Source: Pseudooceanicola lipolyticus | Lineage (GTDB): Bacteria; Pseudomonadota; Alphaproteobacteria; Rhodobacterales; Rhodobacteraceae | Assembly (NCBI RefSeq): GCF_002786325.1 | Contig: NZ_PGTB01000005.1 | Coordinates: forward strand, 1-64,000 | Length of the DNA: 64,000 nucleotides | Direction of reading: 5' to 3' | Shown: piece by piece, positions 17,888 to 26,514 of the stretch | Numbering within the stretch: position 1 is the first letter of the stretch | Layout of the letters: the number at the start of each line of letters is the position of its first letter | Translations under genes and position numbers: made by a program | The notes under the pieces: model-generated | The model's input: the letters and a program-made list of their open reading frames with translations, nothing else | Database searches by the model: none | Told to the model about the DNA's origin: nothing

Positions 17888-19201
17888 CTACATCATCGAC
17901 GGGATCAGCGTCGCCAGGGTCGGGAAGACGATCACCAAGCCGACCAGCAGGAAGACGCAGAGGATATAGGGCAGCGCGGCGCGGGCCACTTCCGGCAGCG
18001 TGGTGCCGCGTGGACTGACCCCCTGCATCACGAACAACAACAGTCCGAAGGGCGGGGTGGTAAAGCTGACCTCCAGCATCAGCAGCATGATCAGGCCCCA
18101 CCAGATCATGTCGAATTGCAGCGACATCGCGATTGGCACGAAAACGGGCAGGGTGATCAGCATCATCGAGACCTGGTCCATGAACATGCCCAGCAACAGC
18201 AGGATCAGCGCCATGACCAGCAGCATTTCGGTCGGACCCATGTTGAGCGAGGTCGCCCAGCGGACAAAGCCGTTCGAGGCGCCGGAAAACGCCAGAAGCT
18301 GGGCAAAGGTCGAGGATGCGGTGATCAGCAGGAAAGTCATGCCGGTCACCCGTGCGGCGTCGGCCACGGCGGTGGTGACCGCCTTCATGTCGAGCGCGCG
18401 GAAGATCAGTGCCAGAATACCCACCGCCAGGATGCCGAGCGCGCCGCTTTCGGTGGGGGTGGCGATGCCGGTGAGGATCGAGCCGACCACCGCGAAGATG
18501 ATCGCCGCCATCGGCAGGATGTCGCGGCAGAAGATCAGCACACGCTCGCCGATCGGTTTGGGCACATAGTCATAGACCGGCGCCGCCGTCGGATCCCATT
18601 TCGCCTGGACGAAGATCAGGATGGCATAAAGGAAGGCCAGGATCAGGCCGGGCAGCAGGCCGGCGACCAGCAGGCCGCCGATGTCGATCCGCGCCAGCGA
18701 CCCGAACAGCACCGCCAGCGTCGAGGGCGGGATGATCACCGCCAAGCCACCCGAACCGAGGATCGGCCCGATGGCCATGTGCTTTTTATAGCCGCGTTTC
18801 ATCATCTCGGGCACCATCAGCGTGCCCAGCATGCCGGTATTGGCCAGCGACGAGCCCGACAGCGCGGCGAAGACGGTGCCGGAGGTGACGGTCAGATAGG
18901 ACAAGCGCGCCGGAAGGCGCCCGATCAGCACGTCGATCGCGTCCAGCACCCGGCGCGCCAGGCCCGAGTGGAAGAACAGCGAGCCCATGACCAGGAACAG
19001 CGGCACCGGCGCCAGCGAATAGGTCGATACCGCCATGGTGGCGTTGGCAATCATCTGGTCGATGCCGCGGACGCCGCCCATGAAGAAATAGGTGCCGATC
19101 ACGTTGATCAGCAGGAAGCCGAGCGCCACGGGTAGCCCGATTCCCATGGAAAACAGCAATCCGCCGATGAGGATCGCGATCGAGAGGGTCCAGTCCATCA
19201 T
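17888..19201 (-). CDS. dctM: TRAP transporter large permease DctM
   Basis: This 437-residue polytopic protein is the transport subunit of a TRAP system, a sodium-driven secondary importer. It shows typical segments such as GIGLPVALGFLLINVIGTYFF, LSGSSLANTGMLGTLMVPEM and IGPILGSGGLAVIIPPS. I start it at the first of two adjacent ATG codons (19201), which has AAGGA at suitable distance; the frame continues upstream into the small-subunit gene without family similarity. It follows the DctQ gene by 11 bases. Confidence 0.94.
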   Translation of the reverse strand: MMDWTLSIAILIGGLLFSMGIGLPVALGFLLINVIGTYFFMGGVRGIDQMIANATMAVSTYSLAPVPLFLVMGSLFFHSGLARRVLDAIDVLIGRLPARLSYLTVTSGTVFAALSGSSLANTGMLGTLMVPEMMKRGYKKHMAIGPILGSGGLAVIIPPSTLAVLFGSLARIDIGGLLVAGLLPGLILAFLYAILIFVQAKWDPTAAPVYDYVPKPIGERVLIFCRDILPMAAIIFAVVGSILTGIATPTESGALGILAVGILALIFRALDMKAVTTAVADAARVTGMTFLLITASSTFAQLLAFSGASNGFVRWATSLNMGPTEMLLVMALILLLLGMFMDQVSMMLITLPVFVPIAMSLQFDMIWWGLIMLLMLEVSFTTPPFGLLLFVMQGVSPRGTTLPEVARAALPYILCVFLLVGLVIVFPTLATLIPSMM

Positions 19202-19212
19202 GTCGCGTATCC

Positions 19213-19725
19213 TTAGAGACCGGCGTGCGCGTCTGCGCTGGCTTCGAAGAAGCTTTCGCGCCGCGGGAAGAAGGCGAGGAACTGCAGCCCGCCGAAGAAG
19301 AAGCCGATGGGCATGGTCGAATAGACCGCCCACATCGGCATGTCGAAGGCGCGGACCTCGTAGGACCCGTCACCCCATCCGCGCAGGAAAGACTGGCCGC
19401 TGTACCAGAACATGTAGAAGCAGATCGCCGCCGAGATGAGGTGCAAGCCGGTTTCCCACACCCGGCGCATGCCTTGCGGCATGTAGGCGAGCAGGGCGCC
19501 GACGAAGACGTGCCCGCGCGTCAGCACGAGGTAAGGCAGCACCAGGAAGGTCAGATGCAGCATGGCGTATTCGACCGAGTTGACCGCCCAGATTGCCGTC
19601 GGCAGCCCGAAGTTGCGCGACAGCACGTCGTAGTTCACGACGCAGACGATCGCGAAAATGAAAAGGCACCCCAGCAGGAAGAGGAGTTTGGAGATCGAGT
19701 CGAGGACTCGCAGCATCATGGCCAT
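19213..19725 (-). CDS. dctQ: TRAP transporter small permease DctQ
   Basis: This 170-residue four-helix membrane protein fits the DctQ family in size and topology. Hydrophobic segments begin with LFLLGCLFIFAIVCVVNYDV, and the family RN (VLSRNFGLP) follows. It bridges the binding protein and the large permease in the TRAP complex. It is encoded between dctP and dctM on the minus strand. Confidence 0.9.
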   Translation of the reverse strand: MAMMLRVLDSISKLLFLLGCLFIFAIVCVVNYDVLSRNFGLPTAIWAVNSVEYAMLHLTFLVLPYLVLTRGHVFVGALLAYMPQGMRRVWETGLHLISAAICFYMFWYSGQSFLRGWGDGSYEVRAFDMPMWAVYSTMPIGFFFGGLQFLAFFPRRESFFEASADAHAGL

Positions 19726-19759
19726 GGATAGGGTCTTTCGCGGCAGACGGGGCGGGAGA

Positions 19760-19782
19760 GGCGGGCGCAGGCAGCGCCCGCC
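19760..19782 (-). terminator. Stem-loop between dctP and dctQ
   Basis: A perfect 9-bp GC stem (GGCGGGCGC / GCGCCCGCC) with a 5-base loop fills the gap directly after the dctP stop codon. No T-run follows on the minus strand. It probably stabilises the dctP transcript or reduces read-through into dctQM. Confidence 0.7.
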
Positions 19783-19788
19783 GTGGCA

Positions 19789-20781
19789 TCAGAAGTCTTC
19801 GAAGAAGATTTCCTTGAGCTGATCGTGATAGGTCGGATCACGCTCTTTCAGTCGGGCCCAGTTGATGTCGTAGGCCTTGGTCAGGAACAGGTCGCGCTGT
19901 TCGCCTTCCAGTTCGACGATCTCGAGCCCGCCCTCGGTCAGCGCCGCGGTCTCGTCGGCGATCAGCTGGGTTTCGGCTTCGTAGGACGCGATCTCGTGGT
20001 CGATGGCGGCCTGGTTCAGGATCTCTTTCGCCTCATCCGACAGCCCGTTCCAGGCGTCGAGGTTCATCGAGATCAGAACGTCGGTCTGGAAGAAGCCGGG
20101 ATCGATCCGGTACTTCAGGAACTTGTCCCAGCCGAAATCGCGGATGCCCGAGATCGGGTAACCGGTGCCATCCACCACGCCGCGTTCAAGCGAGGTATAG
20201 ACCTCGCCGGCCGCCTGCACGACGATGGTCGCGCCGAGTTCCTCGAAGAAGGCCCGGTAGAGCGGCGAGGTGCGCAGGCGCAGGCCGGTCAGGTCGACTT
20301 CGCCGTTCTCGTTGATCGTGGGCTCCTTGGTGGTCCAGAGGTGGAAGCCGGCACCGCCGTCGACATGGGACAGCACGTGGGTGTTGCCCTTTTCGTGGAA
20401 GGCTTCGTTGATCAGCTCCAGCCCGCCGTCGGCGCGCACTTCCATCGGGTTGCGGTTGGAACCGGCAAAGGCTTCGCCTTCGGGCACCAGGTTCAGGTAG
20501 AGCCCGGCGGGCAGCAGGAACATGTCCGCGATGCCGTTTTTCTGCGCGTCACCCATGCGTTCGTTCGGAATCACTTCGGGACCGCCGATCACCTGGATGC
20601 TGACGACGCCCTCGCCGCGTTCATTGACCATGTCGACGAACTTCTGGAAGTTCTTCGCGAACGACACCTGCGCCGGCACGAAGGTTACGGCGCGGATCAC
20701 GTCTTCGGCCTGGGCGGTGACCGAGGACACCGCAAGCAGGGCCGCTGCGGCTGCGCCTCGAATGAGAGTGGAAGTTTTCAT
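19789..20781 (-). CDS. dctP: TRAP transporter solute-binding protein DctP
   Basis: This 330-residue periplasmic protein starts with a Sec signal peptide (MKTSTLIRGAAAAALLAVSS... ending AQA). The DctP-type fold is seen in ADMFLLPAGLYLNLVPEGEA, GLRLRTSPLYRAFFEELGA (with the conserved substrate-carboxylate Arg) and VDGTGYPISGIRDFG. Its ligand is probably an organic acid, judged from the GlcD-like dehydrogenase and aldolase genes of the operon. I chose the ATG at 20781 because the signal peptide begins there. Confidence 0.93.
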   Translation of the reverse strand: MKTSTLIRGAAAAALLAVSSVTAQAEDVIRAVTFVPAQVSFAKNFQKFVDMVNERGEGVVSIQVIGGPEVIPNERMGDAQKNGIADMFLLPAGLYLNLVPEGEAFAGSNRNPMEVRADGGLELINEAFHEKGNTHVLSHVDGGAGFHLWTTKEPTINENGEVDLTGLRLRTSPLYRAFFEELGATIVVQAAGEVYTSLERGVVDGTGYPISGIRDFGWDKFLKYRIDPGFFQTDVLISMNLDAWNGLSDEAKEILNQAAIDHEIASYEAETQLIADETAALTEGGLEIVELEGEQRDLFLTKAYDINWARLKERDPTYHDQLKEIFFEDF

Positions 20782-20839
20782 GTGTTCCTCACTGTGGTTG
20801 AGCGGCCCGGCCGTTGATCGGCATGCCTTTTGGCCAATG

Positions 20840-21532
20840 TTATTGCCCGCGTCGTTCGGGCGCGGGGTGGGTCTGTAGAGCGCCCTCCGCCTCGGCCTGT
20901 TCGAAAAACGACAGGGCGGCATCTACAAAGTCTTGCATGGCGGCATGGGCCGCGATCTCGTCCCGGTCGCAATAGGCCTGGGCCAGGCGGCGGGTGCCGG
21001 CCTTGGCGGCGGTGCGGCCGGCTTCGGAATGCAGCGTCGCCGCGCGGACCAGGTGCACCTGCATGTGGAAGCGCAGCAGCGTGTCGCGCAGCCGCTGGTT
21101 GCGGATACGGTCCAGCCAGAACGTCCGGAAGGCACTATTGGCCTGCGCCGACGCGGCGGGGGTCTCGGCCTGTTCGATGGCCTCCTGGCGGCGGGTCAGA
21201 TCAGCCGCCAGCTCGGGTGTGGCGTCGCGTACCACCGAGGCAAAGGCGACCGGTTCCAGCGCCCGGCGAATTTCGAAAATGTCGCGCACATCGTCCATCG
21301 ACGGGCAGGTGACCACATAGCCGGTCGGCTTGGCGCTTTCGATCAGGCCGTCGTTTTCCAGCCGGTTCAGGGCCTCGCGTACCGGTGTGCGTGACACATC
21401 GAGCGCGCGGGCGATCTCGGCTTCGACCAGCCGTTCGCCGGCCAGACGGCGCCGTGCGGCGATATCCTGCAGCAGGCCCTGATACACCATCTGGGCCAGT
21501 GGCTGGGTTCTGTCACGTAGAGGTACGTACAT
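20840..21532 (-). CDS. GntR-family transcriptional regulator (FCD subfamily)
   Basis: This 230-residue regulator has an N-terminal winged helix (IARALDVSRTPVREALNRLE at about residues 41-60) and a C-terminal all-helical FCD ligand domain with the metal/acid-binding pattern around FEIRRALEP. FCD proteins sense organic acids. It is the first gene of the TRAP-GlcD-aldolase operon and most likely represses it until the transported acid is present. The ATG at 21532 is preferred; a GTG three codons upstream is possible. Confidence 0.9.
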   Translation of the reverse strand: MYVPLRDRTQPLAQMVYQGLLQDIAARRRLAGERLVEAEIARALDVSRTPVREALNRLENDGLIESAKPTGYVVTCPSMDDVRDIFEIRRALEPVAFASVVRDATPELAADLTRRQEAIEQAETPAASAQANSAFRTFWLDRIRNQRLRDTLLRFHMQVHLVRAATLHSEAGRTAAKAGTRRLAQAYCDRDEIAAHAAMQDFVDAALSFFEQAEAEGALQTHPAPERRGQ

Positions 21533-21753
21533 GGACAACACCGTGCGTTAACTCTGTATACCTTTAAGTATGAAATAAATTTGGCAACAAAATTCTTTCA
21601 AGTTTCCTTCATAAAAAGTTCTTGGTGCTTGATATATTGGGGAATTTTTTGCCGGAATATTTTGCGTTCGTAGCTTGTGTGCTGCGAAAACTGGCAATCG
21701 CCAGGGCCCGACACAGCGGTCGGGCCTCCAGATCCGTCGGATTGGGTCGGCGT
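21533..21753. promoter_or_regulatory. GntR operon promoter region
   Basis: This AT-rich gap lies upstream of the GntR gene and downstream of the CoA-ligase stop. It contains ATAC-N6-GTAT (21558-21571) about 26 bases before the GntR start, a plausible GntR operator for autoregulation. At 21705-21726 an 8-bp stem (GGCCCGAC / GTCGGGCC) lies about 30 bases beyond the ligase stop on the minus strand and may act as its terminator, although no T-run follows. Confidence 0.4.
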
Positions 21754-23451
21754 TCAGCGGCGCAGCGTAACGCCGGCGGCTTCGCGGTCCCAGGTGGAGT
21801 CGGTGATTCCCTCTTCCTTCAGCTTGAACTTCTGGATCTTGCCGTTCTCGGTGCGCGGCAGGTCATGGCGGAAATCGACATAGCGGGGCACCGAGTAATA
21901 GGGCAGGCGGGTTTCGCAATGGCGGATGAGCTCTTCGCCGCTCAGCGTGGCGCCGTCTTTCAGCACCACGGCGACCATCACCTCGTCTTCCGCCAGTTCC
22001 GAGGCGACCGGAAACACCGCCGCGGTGGCGACGGCGGGGTGGCTCATCACGCCCTGTTCGACCTCGAAGGAGGAAATGTTTTCGCCGCGTCGGCGGATGG
22101 TTTCCTTGATCCGGTCGACAAAGCGGAAATAGCCGTCGGGCGCGCGCACGACGCGGTCGCCGGTATGCAACCAGAGGTTTTTCCAGGATTCGACCGTCTT
22201 GTCGGGCATCGCGAAATAGCCATGTGCAAAGGCATTGGGCGCATCCGCGCGCAACAGCAATTCACCGGCGGTGCCATCGGGTACTTCGTTGTCGAACTCG
22301 TCCACCACCCGTGCATCGAACCCTTTGGTGATACGGCCGATCATGCCGGGGCGCGGGTTAAGCGCCTCGGTCTGGATCACGTTGTTGGACTCGGTCGAGC
22401 CGAACGCGTCCAGCAGCAGAATGCCGGTGCGCCGCAGGAAGGCGTCGTGAAACTGCGCCGGCACCCCCGGCGCCAGCGCGATCCGGGTGTGGTGGTCACG
22501 TTCTTCCGCGCTTTCCGGGCGGGACAACAGCATCGGCACCATCGCCCCCAGCAGATAGGTCACATCGGCGCCGGAGGATTTGAGCGCCTTGAAAAAGCCG
22601 GAGACGGAAAAGCGCTGGGACAGCGATTGGGCGGCACCGAAGACCAGCGCCTGGAAGAAACAGTTCAGCGCATTGGTGTGAAACAGCGGCAAGGTGGTGT
22701 GCAGCACGTCGCCCGGGCGAATTCCCAGCTGGCGCCCGGTGGTGATGGCCCACCAGAAGAACTGTTCATGCGGGCAGATCACCCCCTTGGACAGGCCGGT
22801 GGTGCCCGAAGTGTAGAGGATGGCCAGCGGATCGGCGGGTTTGACCTCGACCGCCGGCAGCGGTTCGGCCGGGGCCGGCATCGGCCGCACCCCGTCGGGC
22901 AGTTCCAGGTCGGCGTCGGGGGCGAGGACGAACACGGTCTCCAGCGCCAGGCCGGTGCGGTCGATGGTGTCGAGATTGGCCAGGAACTCGGCCTCCAGCA
23001 CCAGCAGGCGGGCGGCCGAATTTTCCAGGATATGTTGCAGCTGCAGCCCGCGCGAGGCGGTGTTGATCGGCACCACCACCGCCCCGATCCAGCCAATCGC
23101 GCAGAACAGCGGCATGAACTCGATGCGGTTGGTGCTGATGATGGCGACCCGGTCGCCGGCTTTGACCCCGGCTGCGCGCAGGCTGCCAGCGATCCGCGCG
23201 GCCTGGTCGGCCAGTTCTGCCGCCGACAGGGTCACCCTGTCCATGCCAACCAGCGCCCCGTCGCCATCCGCCTGAACCCGCGCGGCCAGCAGCGCGGGCA
23301 GGGTCCGTGCCGCCGGAGGGATCTCTTGCTCCAGCCGGTCGGCGCGCGCATGCGCCTCGTCGCGATAGCGTTGCGCGGTTTCAGGGTCGAGCAGGGGGCA
23401 GGCTGCGGTGGCCTCGGGGGAAAACAGGGTCTGGCTATCTGTGTCCGACAT
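21754..23451 (-). CDS. AMP-forming acyl-CoA synthetase (CaiC-like)
   Basis: This 565-residue ligase activates a carboxylic acid to acyl-AMP and then acyl-CoA. It has the P-loop LYTSGTTGLSKG (residues about 211-222), the adenine-site motif AFGSTESN, WLHTGD (about residue 430) and the C-terminal KETIRRRGENISSFEVE hinge with the catalytic Lys in GKIQKFKLKE. It resembles crotonobetaine/carnitine-CoA ligases but the substrate is not fixed by sequence. It stands alone on the minus strand with GGAGG 7 bases before its ATG. Confidence 0.9.
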   Translation of the reverse strand: MSDTDSQTLFSPEATAACPLLDPETAQRYRDEAHARADRLEQEIPPAARTLPALLAARVQADGDGALVGMDRVTLSAAELADQAARIAGSLRAAGVKAGDRVAIISTNRIEFMPLFCAIGWIGAVVVPINTASRGLQLQHILENSAARLLVLEAEFLANLDTIDRTGLALETVFVLAPDADLELPDGVRPMPAPAEPLPAVEVKPADPLAILYTSGTTGLSKGVICPHEQFFWWAITTGRQLGIRPGDVLHTTLPLFHTNALNCFFQALVFGAAQSLSQRFSVSGFFKALKSSGADVTYLLGAMVPMLLSRPESAEERDHHTRIALAPGVPAQFHDAFLRRTGILLLDAFGSTESNNVIQTEALNPRPGMIGRITKGFDARVVDEFDNEVPDGTAGELLLRADAPNAFAHGYFAMPDKTVESWKNLWLHTGDRVVRAPDGYFRFVDRIKETIRRRGENISSFEVEQGVMSHPAVATAAVFPVASELAEDEVMVAVVLKDGATLSGEELIRHCETRLPYYSVPRYVDFRHDLPRTENGKIQKFKLKEEGITDSTWDREAAGVTLRR

Positions 23452-23502
23452 GGCGCGCCTCCATTGGGGGGTGGGTGTGGCCTACATCACGACAGCCGCC
23501 AA

Positions 23503-23618
23503 GATATTACAAGCTTAAAATAGTTTTGCGGGTGGCTTGGATGAGTCTTGGCTGTGCACGTCGTCGCAAGAGTCTCGCGGCGATGCCCGCGCATTGAGTG
23601 GTATTTCGATATTACAAG
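23503..23618. repeat. Direct repeat GATATTACAAG upstream of the CoA-ligase gene
   Basis: The 11-base sequence GATATTACAAG occurs twice in the same orientation (23503-23513 and 23608-23618), 105 bases apart, in the 280-base gap between the ligase gene and the EthD-like gene. The spacing is ten helical turns, so a looping regulator is possible. No gene is visible in this gap. Confidence 0.5.
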
Positions 23619-23731
23619 ATGTTAGAGAAATCCCGTCGCTTCCCGACAAGTTTCCGCACCGTGCTCAAGATGGCGCCGCAGCCTCTCCCGCAGGTTGGAT
23701 TTCTTTAGGTTGGAGGGAGTTTTCTTACCGT

Positions 23732-24448
23732 TTACCGTGCGGAGGCGCTGGCGGGGCCGGCCACAACCTCGGTCAGCATCGGGTAATGCCGGTTGCCGCC
23801 GCTGTATCGTGGGGCGGTTGCCGAATCGTCGCGCAGCGCCTCGCGCACCGGTGAAAACAGCGCCTCGGTCAGCGCCTCGGGACTGTCGAACATCACGCGG
23901 TTGCGCTGCATATGCTGCACGCGCGGCCAGGGCAACTGGTCGATCCAGTCGACCCGCGACAGGATCTCCAATTCGCGCAGACCGGGGAACTGGCGCAGCA
24001 GCGGTGCGTGGCCGCGCAGATAGGCGCCCAGCCAGGCTTGCAGGTCATCGGCCGGGCCGGGATACCAGACCAGAAAGCTGGTTGCCGTCGCGCTTGCCGG
24101 TTTCGGTTCGGGCACGTCATAGGGGCGCAGCAGCATCGCTTGCTGTTCGGCCTTGGCCGCGTCGAGGCTGGACAAGCCGCCTTGCTGGACCAGGCTGTGA
24201 AAGGCGCCCCCGCTGCAAACCGCGCTTTCAAGGGCCTGCAGCGTGTCGAAATACAGTTGCAGCCCGAAAACCGGCGGCGCGCCGTCATCGATGAACCGGT
24301 CGCGTGCCTCGGCCGGGGTGTAAAAATGCGCCTTGCGCAGGCCCGGGAGCGTGGCGAGGCAGTTGCGCAGCGCCGCCGCCTGGGCCGGGGCGAGCCGCAG
24401 GGTGGGATCCTGCGGGTGGCTGAACAGGACGAAATAGCAGAACGACAT
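23732..24448 (-). CDS. EthD-like dimeric alpha/beta-barrel protein of unknown function
   Basis: This 238-residue protein appears to contain two tandem ferredoxin-like (dimeric alpha/beta barrel) units: an N-terminal half with FCYFVLFSHPQD and LATLPGLRKAHFYTPAE, and a second half with ATSFLVWYPGPADDLQAWL and PGLRELEILSRVDW. That is the pattern of EthD-type proteins found beside oxygenase and CoA pathways. No catalytic motif is obvious. It begins 24 bases after the cyclase gene, in the thiolase-DUF35-cyclase operon. Confidence 0.6.
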   Translation of the reverse strand: MSFCYFVLFSHPQDPTLRLAPAQAAALRNCLATLPGLRKAHFYTPAEARDRFIDDGAPPVFGLQLYFDTLQALESAVCSGGAFHSLVQQGGLSSLDAAKAEQQAMLLRPYDVPEPKPASATATSFLVWYPGPADDLQAWLGAYLRGHAPLLRQFPGLRELEILSRVDWIDQLPWPRVQHMQRNRVMFDSPEALTEALFSPVREALRDDSATAPRYSGGNRHYPMLTEVVAGPASASAR

Positions 24449-24472
24449 GGCGGGATCCTTGGGTGAAACGGG

Positions 24473-25288
24473 TCAAACGGCGGCAGGCACCAGCGCCAGC
24501 ACGCGCAACGGGCTGCCCGACCCGGCCAGAACCTTGAGCGGGGCGGCGATCAGCACGGCGCCGCGCGGCGGCAGCGCCTCCAGCCCGGTCAGGCATTGCA
24601 GCCCGTAACGGCCATGCCCGTGCAGGATGCTGTGGGCCGGGTAGGGCGGGTTGAGATGTGCGGCCTGGCCCCAATCGGTCCCGATGGTTTCGGTGCCAAA
24701 GCCCAGGATGCCGCGTTCCTCGACCAACAGACGGATGGCGCCGGCATCGGGGCCGGGGGTATGCGCGCCGTCGGATTTAAGGTTGGCATATGCCGCGCCG
24801 GTCTTGTCGCCCCAGCCGCTGCGCATCAGCACCCATTCATCGCGCGCGATCTGGCCGTGTTCCTCTTCCCAGGCGAGGATCGCCTCGCGGGTCAGCAGGT
24901 AATCGGCATCCTGCGCGCAGGCCTTGGTGCAGTCGATCACCGAAACCGGCGCCACCATCGGCGGCAGCGGCATGGTGTCGACGGTGTTGCAGGCCAGGTC
25001 GCGCCCGGTGATCCAATGCGCCGGCGCGTCGAAATGGGTGCCGGTATGTTCGCCAAAGCTGAGATTGTTCCAGTACCAGGCGGGCCCGCCCGCGTCATAG
25101 CGCGAGATCCGTTCGATCCGCACCGGCCAGGACTGGCCGAATTCCGGCGGCATCACGATGGTGGGATCGTCGGGCGACAGGGTTCGGGTCAGATCGACCA
25201 GCTGCACCCCGCCCGAGGCGATCATCCCGGTCAGGGCGCTCAGCAGCTCTGCCGGGGATTGGTCACGCGGCTGCATCAGCTCCACCAC
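24473..25288 (-). CDS. Cyclase/kynurenine-formamidase-family hydrolase (second copy)
   Basis: This 271-residue metal-dependent hydrolase has the signature TGTHFDAPAHWITG and is related to the protein at 14614-15405, sharing for example the C-terminal LKVLAGSGSPLRVLALV with LKIVEGTGSPIRAIALV. The substrate is unknown. Its start overlaps the end of the DUF35-SDR gene by 13 bases. The recurrence of this family in two separate operons here suggests hydrolysis of similar intermediates. Confidence 0.87.
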   Translation of the reverse strand: MVELMQPRDQSPAELLSALTGMIASGGVQLVDLTRTLSPDDPTIVMPPEFGQSWPVRIERISRYDAGGPAWYWNNLSFGEHTGTHFDAPAHWITGRDLACNTVDTMPLPPMVAPVSVIDCTKACAQDADYLLTREAILAWEEEHGQIARDEWVLMRSGWGDKTGAAYANLKSDGAHTPGPDAGAIRLLVEERGILGFGTETIGTDWGQAAHLNPPYPAHSILHGHGRYGLQCLTGLEALPPRGAVLIAAPLKVLAGSGSPLRVLALVPAAV

Positions 25289-26514
25289 TTTCGTTCGACT
25301 TCCTTGGGATTGGCATTGAACCGGTCGCGGAAATCCTCGGCTTCCGGCCCGATGAACATGTCTTCCAGCCCCTCGGTCAGGGCGGTCACCACGGCCTTGC
25401 CCAGGGTGCCGGGGGCGACCTTGGGGGGCGGCACCGCTTCGAACCAGCCATGGTCGAGCGCGCCGTGGAACAGGTTGATCACCCGGATGCCGCCCGGCGC
25501 CATAGTGGCACGCAGCGACTGCGCCAGCGACAGTTCGGCGGCCTGCGCCGCCGAATGCGCCGCCGCCATCGGATGCGCCATGCGCGCGGCCAGGCTCAGC
25601 ACGTTGACCCAGGCCAGGGCCGGGCGCGGTTCGTCAGCACCGCGCGCCATCATCGCCTGACCAAAGGCCTGGGCCAGCCGCATCAGCCCCAGCGCGCCGC
25701 CTTCCATCATATCCTTCAGCCGCAGCGGCGCATTGGCGTCCATCACCGTGCCGGGGCGATAGTGGAACCCGCACTGCACCACGATTTCGATCTTGCCGGC
25801 CAGCGCGGCGGCGGCCTCGGCGACCGAGCGTTCGTCGCGCGGGTCGAGGTCGATCACCTCGACACCGTCGATCTTTGCCAGCTGGTCGGCCTCGGGACTG
25901 GGCTTCCAGGGCTCGGCGATGCCGGCATAGACCTGTGCCGCGCCGGCACCCAGCAGCGCCCGTGCCATCGCCGCCGCCGCCGGGTGGCGGCCATCGCTGA
26001 TCAGCACGCGGGCATGTTCGGGATTGGCGGTCAGTTGTCGCCACATGGGGTCATCCTCGATTTCCGACAGCGGTGCCCCCTCGGGCCGCGCGCAGACGAC
26101 CGGATCGCCGCCCGGTGCCAGCTTGAGCGAAAGTGTCACCCGACCGCCCGGCGCGCAATCGCCCAGCAGGAAACAAATGAGATTGGGCCCGGCATCGGCC
26201 CGCACCAGGCCCTGGCGGATCGGCACCAGCCGCCGGAAACAGGGGTCGGCGGTGCTGTGGATCCGGGTGACGGATAATAATTCGCCACCGGGCGAAACAT
26301 TTCCAAAGCGCAGCGACTGGCCCAGGCAGGCGGGGCAGGCATCGCGCGCCGGGTAAATGACGGTGCCGCAGTCGGCGCATTTTTGCAGGGCAAAGCGGCC
26401 TTCGGCAGCGGCGGCGGTCAGGCCGAAGGCCCGGCGCGACCGTGGCTGCGGTGGCAGCAGCGGCGTTGCCGTGCGCAGCAGCGGGTTTTTCCTGGGCGGC
26501 GGCGGCAGGCTCAT
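25276..26514 (-). CDS. DUF35 (Zn-ribbon/OB-fold) protein fused to a degenerate SDR domain
   Basis: This 412-residue protein joins two domains. Residues about 35-150 are a DUF35 unit: a zinc ribbon with two CxxC pairs (CADCGTVIYPARDACPACLG) followed by an OB-fold. Residues about 165-400 resemble a short-chain dehydrogenase (SDR), but the glycine-rich loop is degenerate (ISDGRHPAAAAMARALLGAG) and the Tyr-x3-Lys pair is replaced by His and Gln (HSAAQAAELSLAQSL). The SDR half is therefore probably not a dehydrogenase and may be structural. DUF35 proteins partner thiolase-like enzymes, and one is encoded immediately upstream with a 4-base overlap. Confidence 0.78.
   Translation of the reverse strand: MSLPPPPRKNPLLRTATPLLPPQPRSRRAFGLTAAAAEGRFALQKCADCGTVIYPARDACPACLGQSLRFGNVSPGGELLSVTRIHSTADPCFRRLVPIRQGLVRADAGPNLICFLLGDCAPGGRVTLSLKLAPGGDPVVCARPEGAPLSEIEDDPMWRQLTANPEHARVLISDGRHPAAAAMARALLGAGAAQVYAGIAEPWKPSPEADQLAKIDGVEVIDLDPRDERSVAEAAAALAGKIEIVVQCGFHYRPGTVMDANAPLRLKDMMEGGALGLMRLAQAFGQAMMARGADEPRPALAWVNVLSLAARMAHPMAAAHSAAQAAELSLAQSLRATMAPGGIRVINLFHGALDHGWFEAVPPPKVAPGTLGKAVVTALTEGLEDMFIGPEAEDFRDRFNANPKEVERKWWS

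Noticed and set aside
23503..23618. Repeat pair as part of a CRISPR array
   Set aside because: Only two 11-base copies, no regular spacers and no cas genes in the window.
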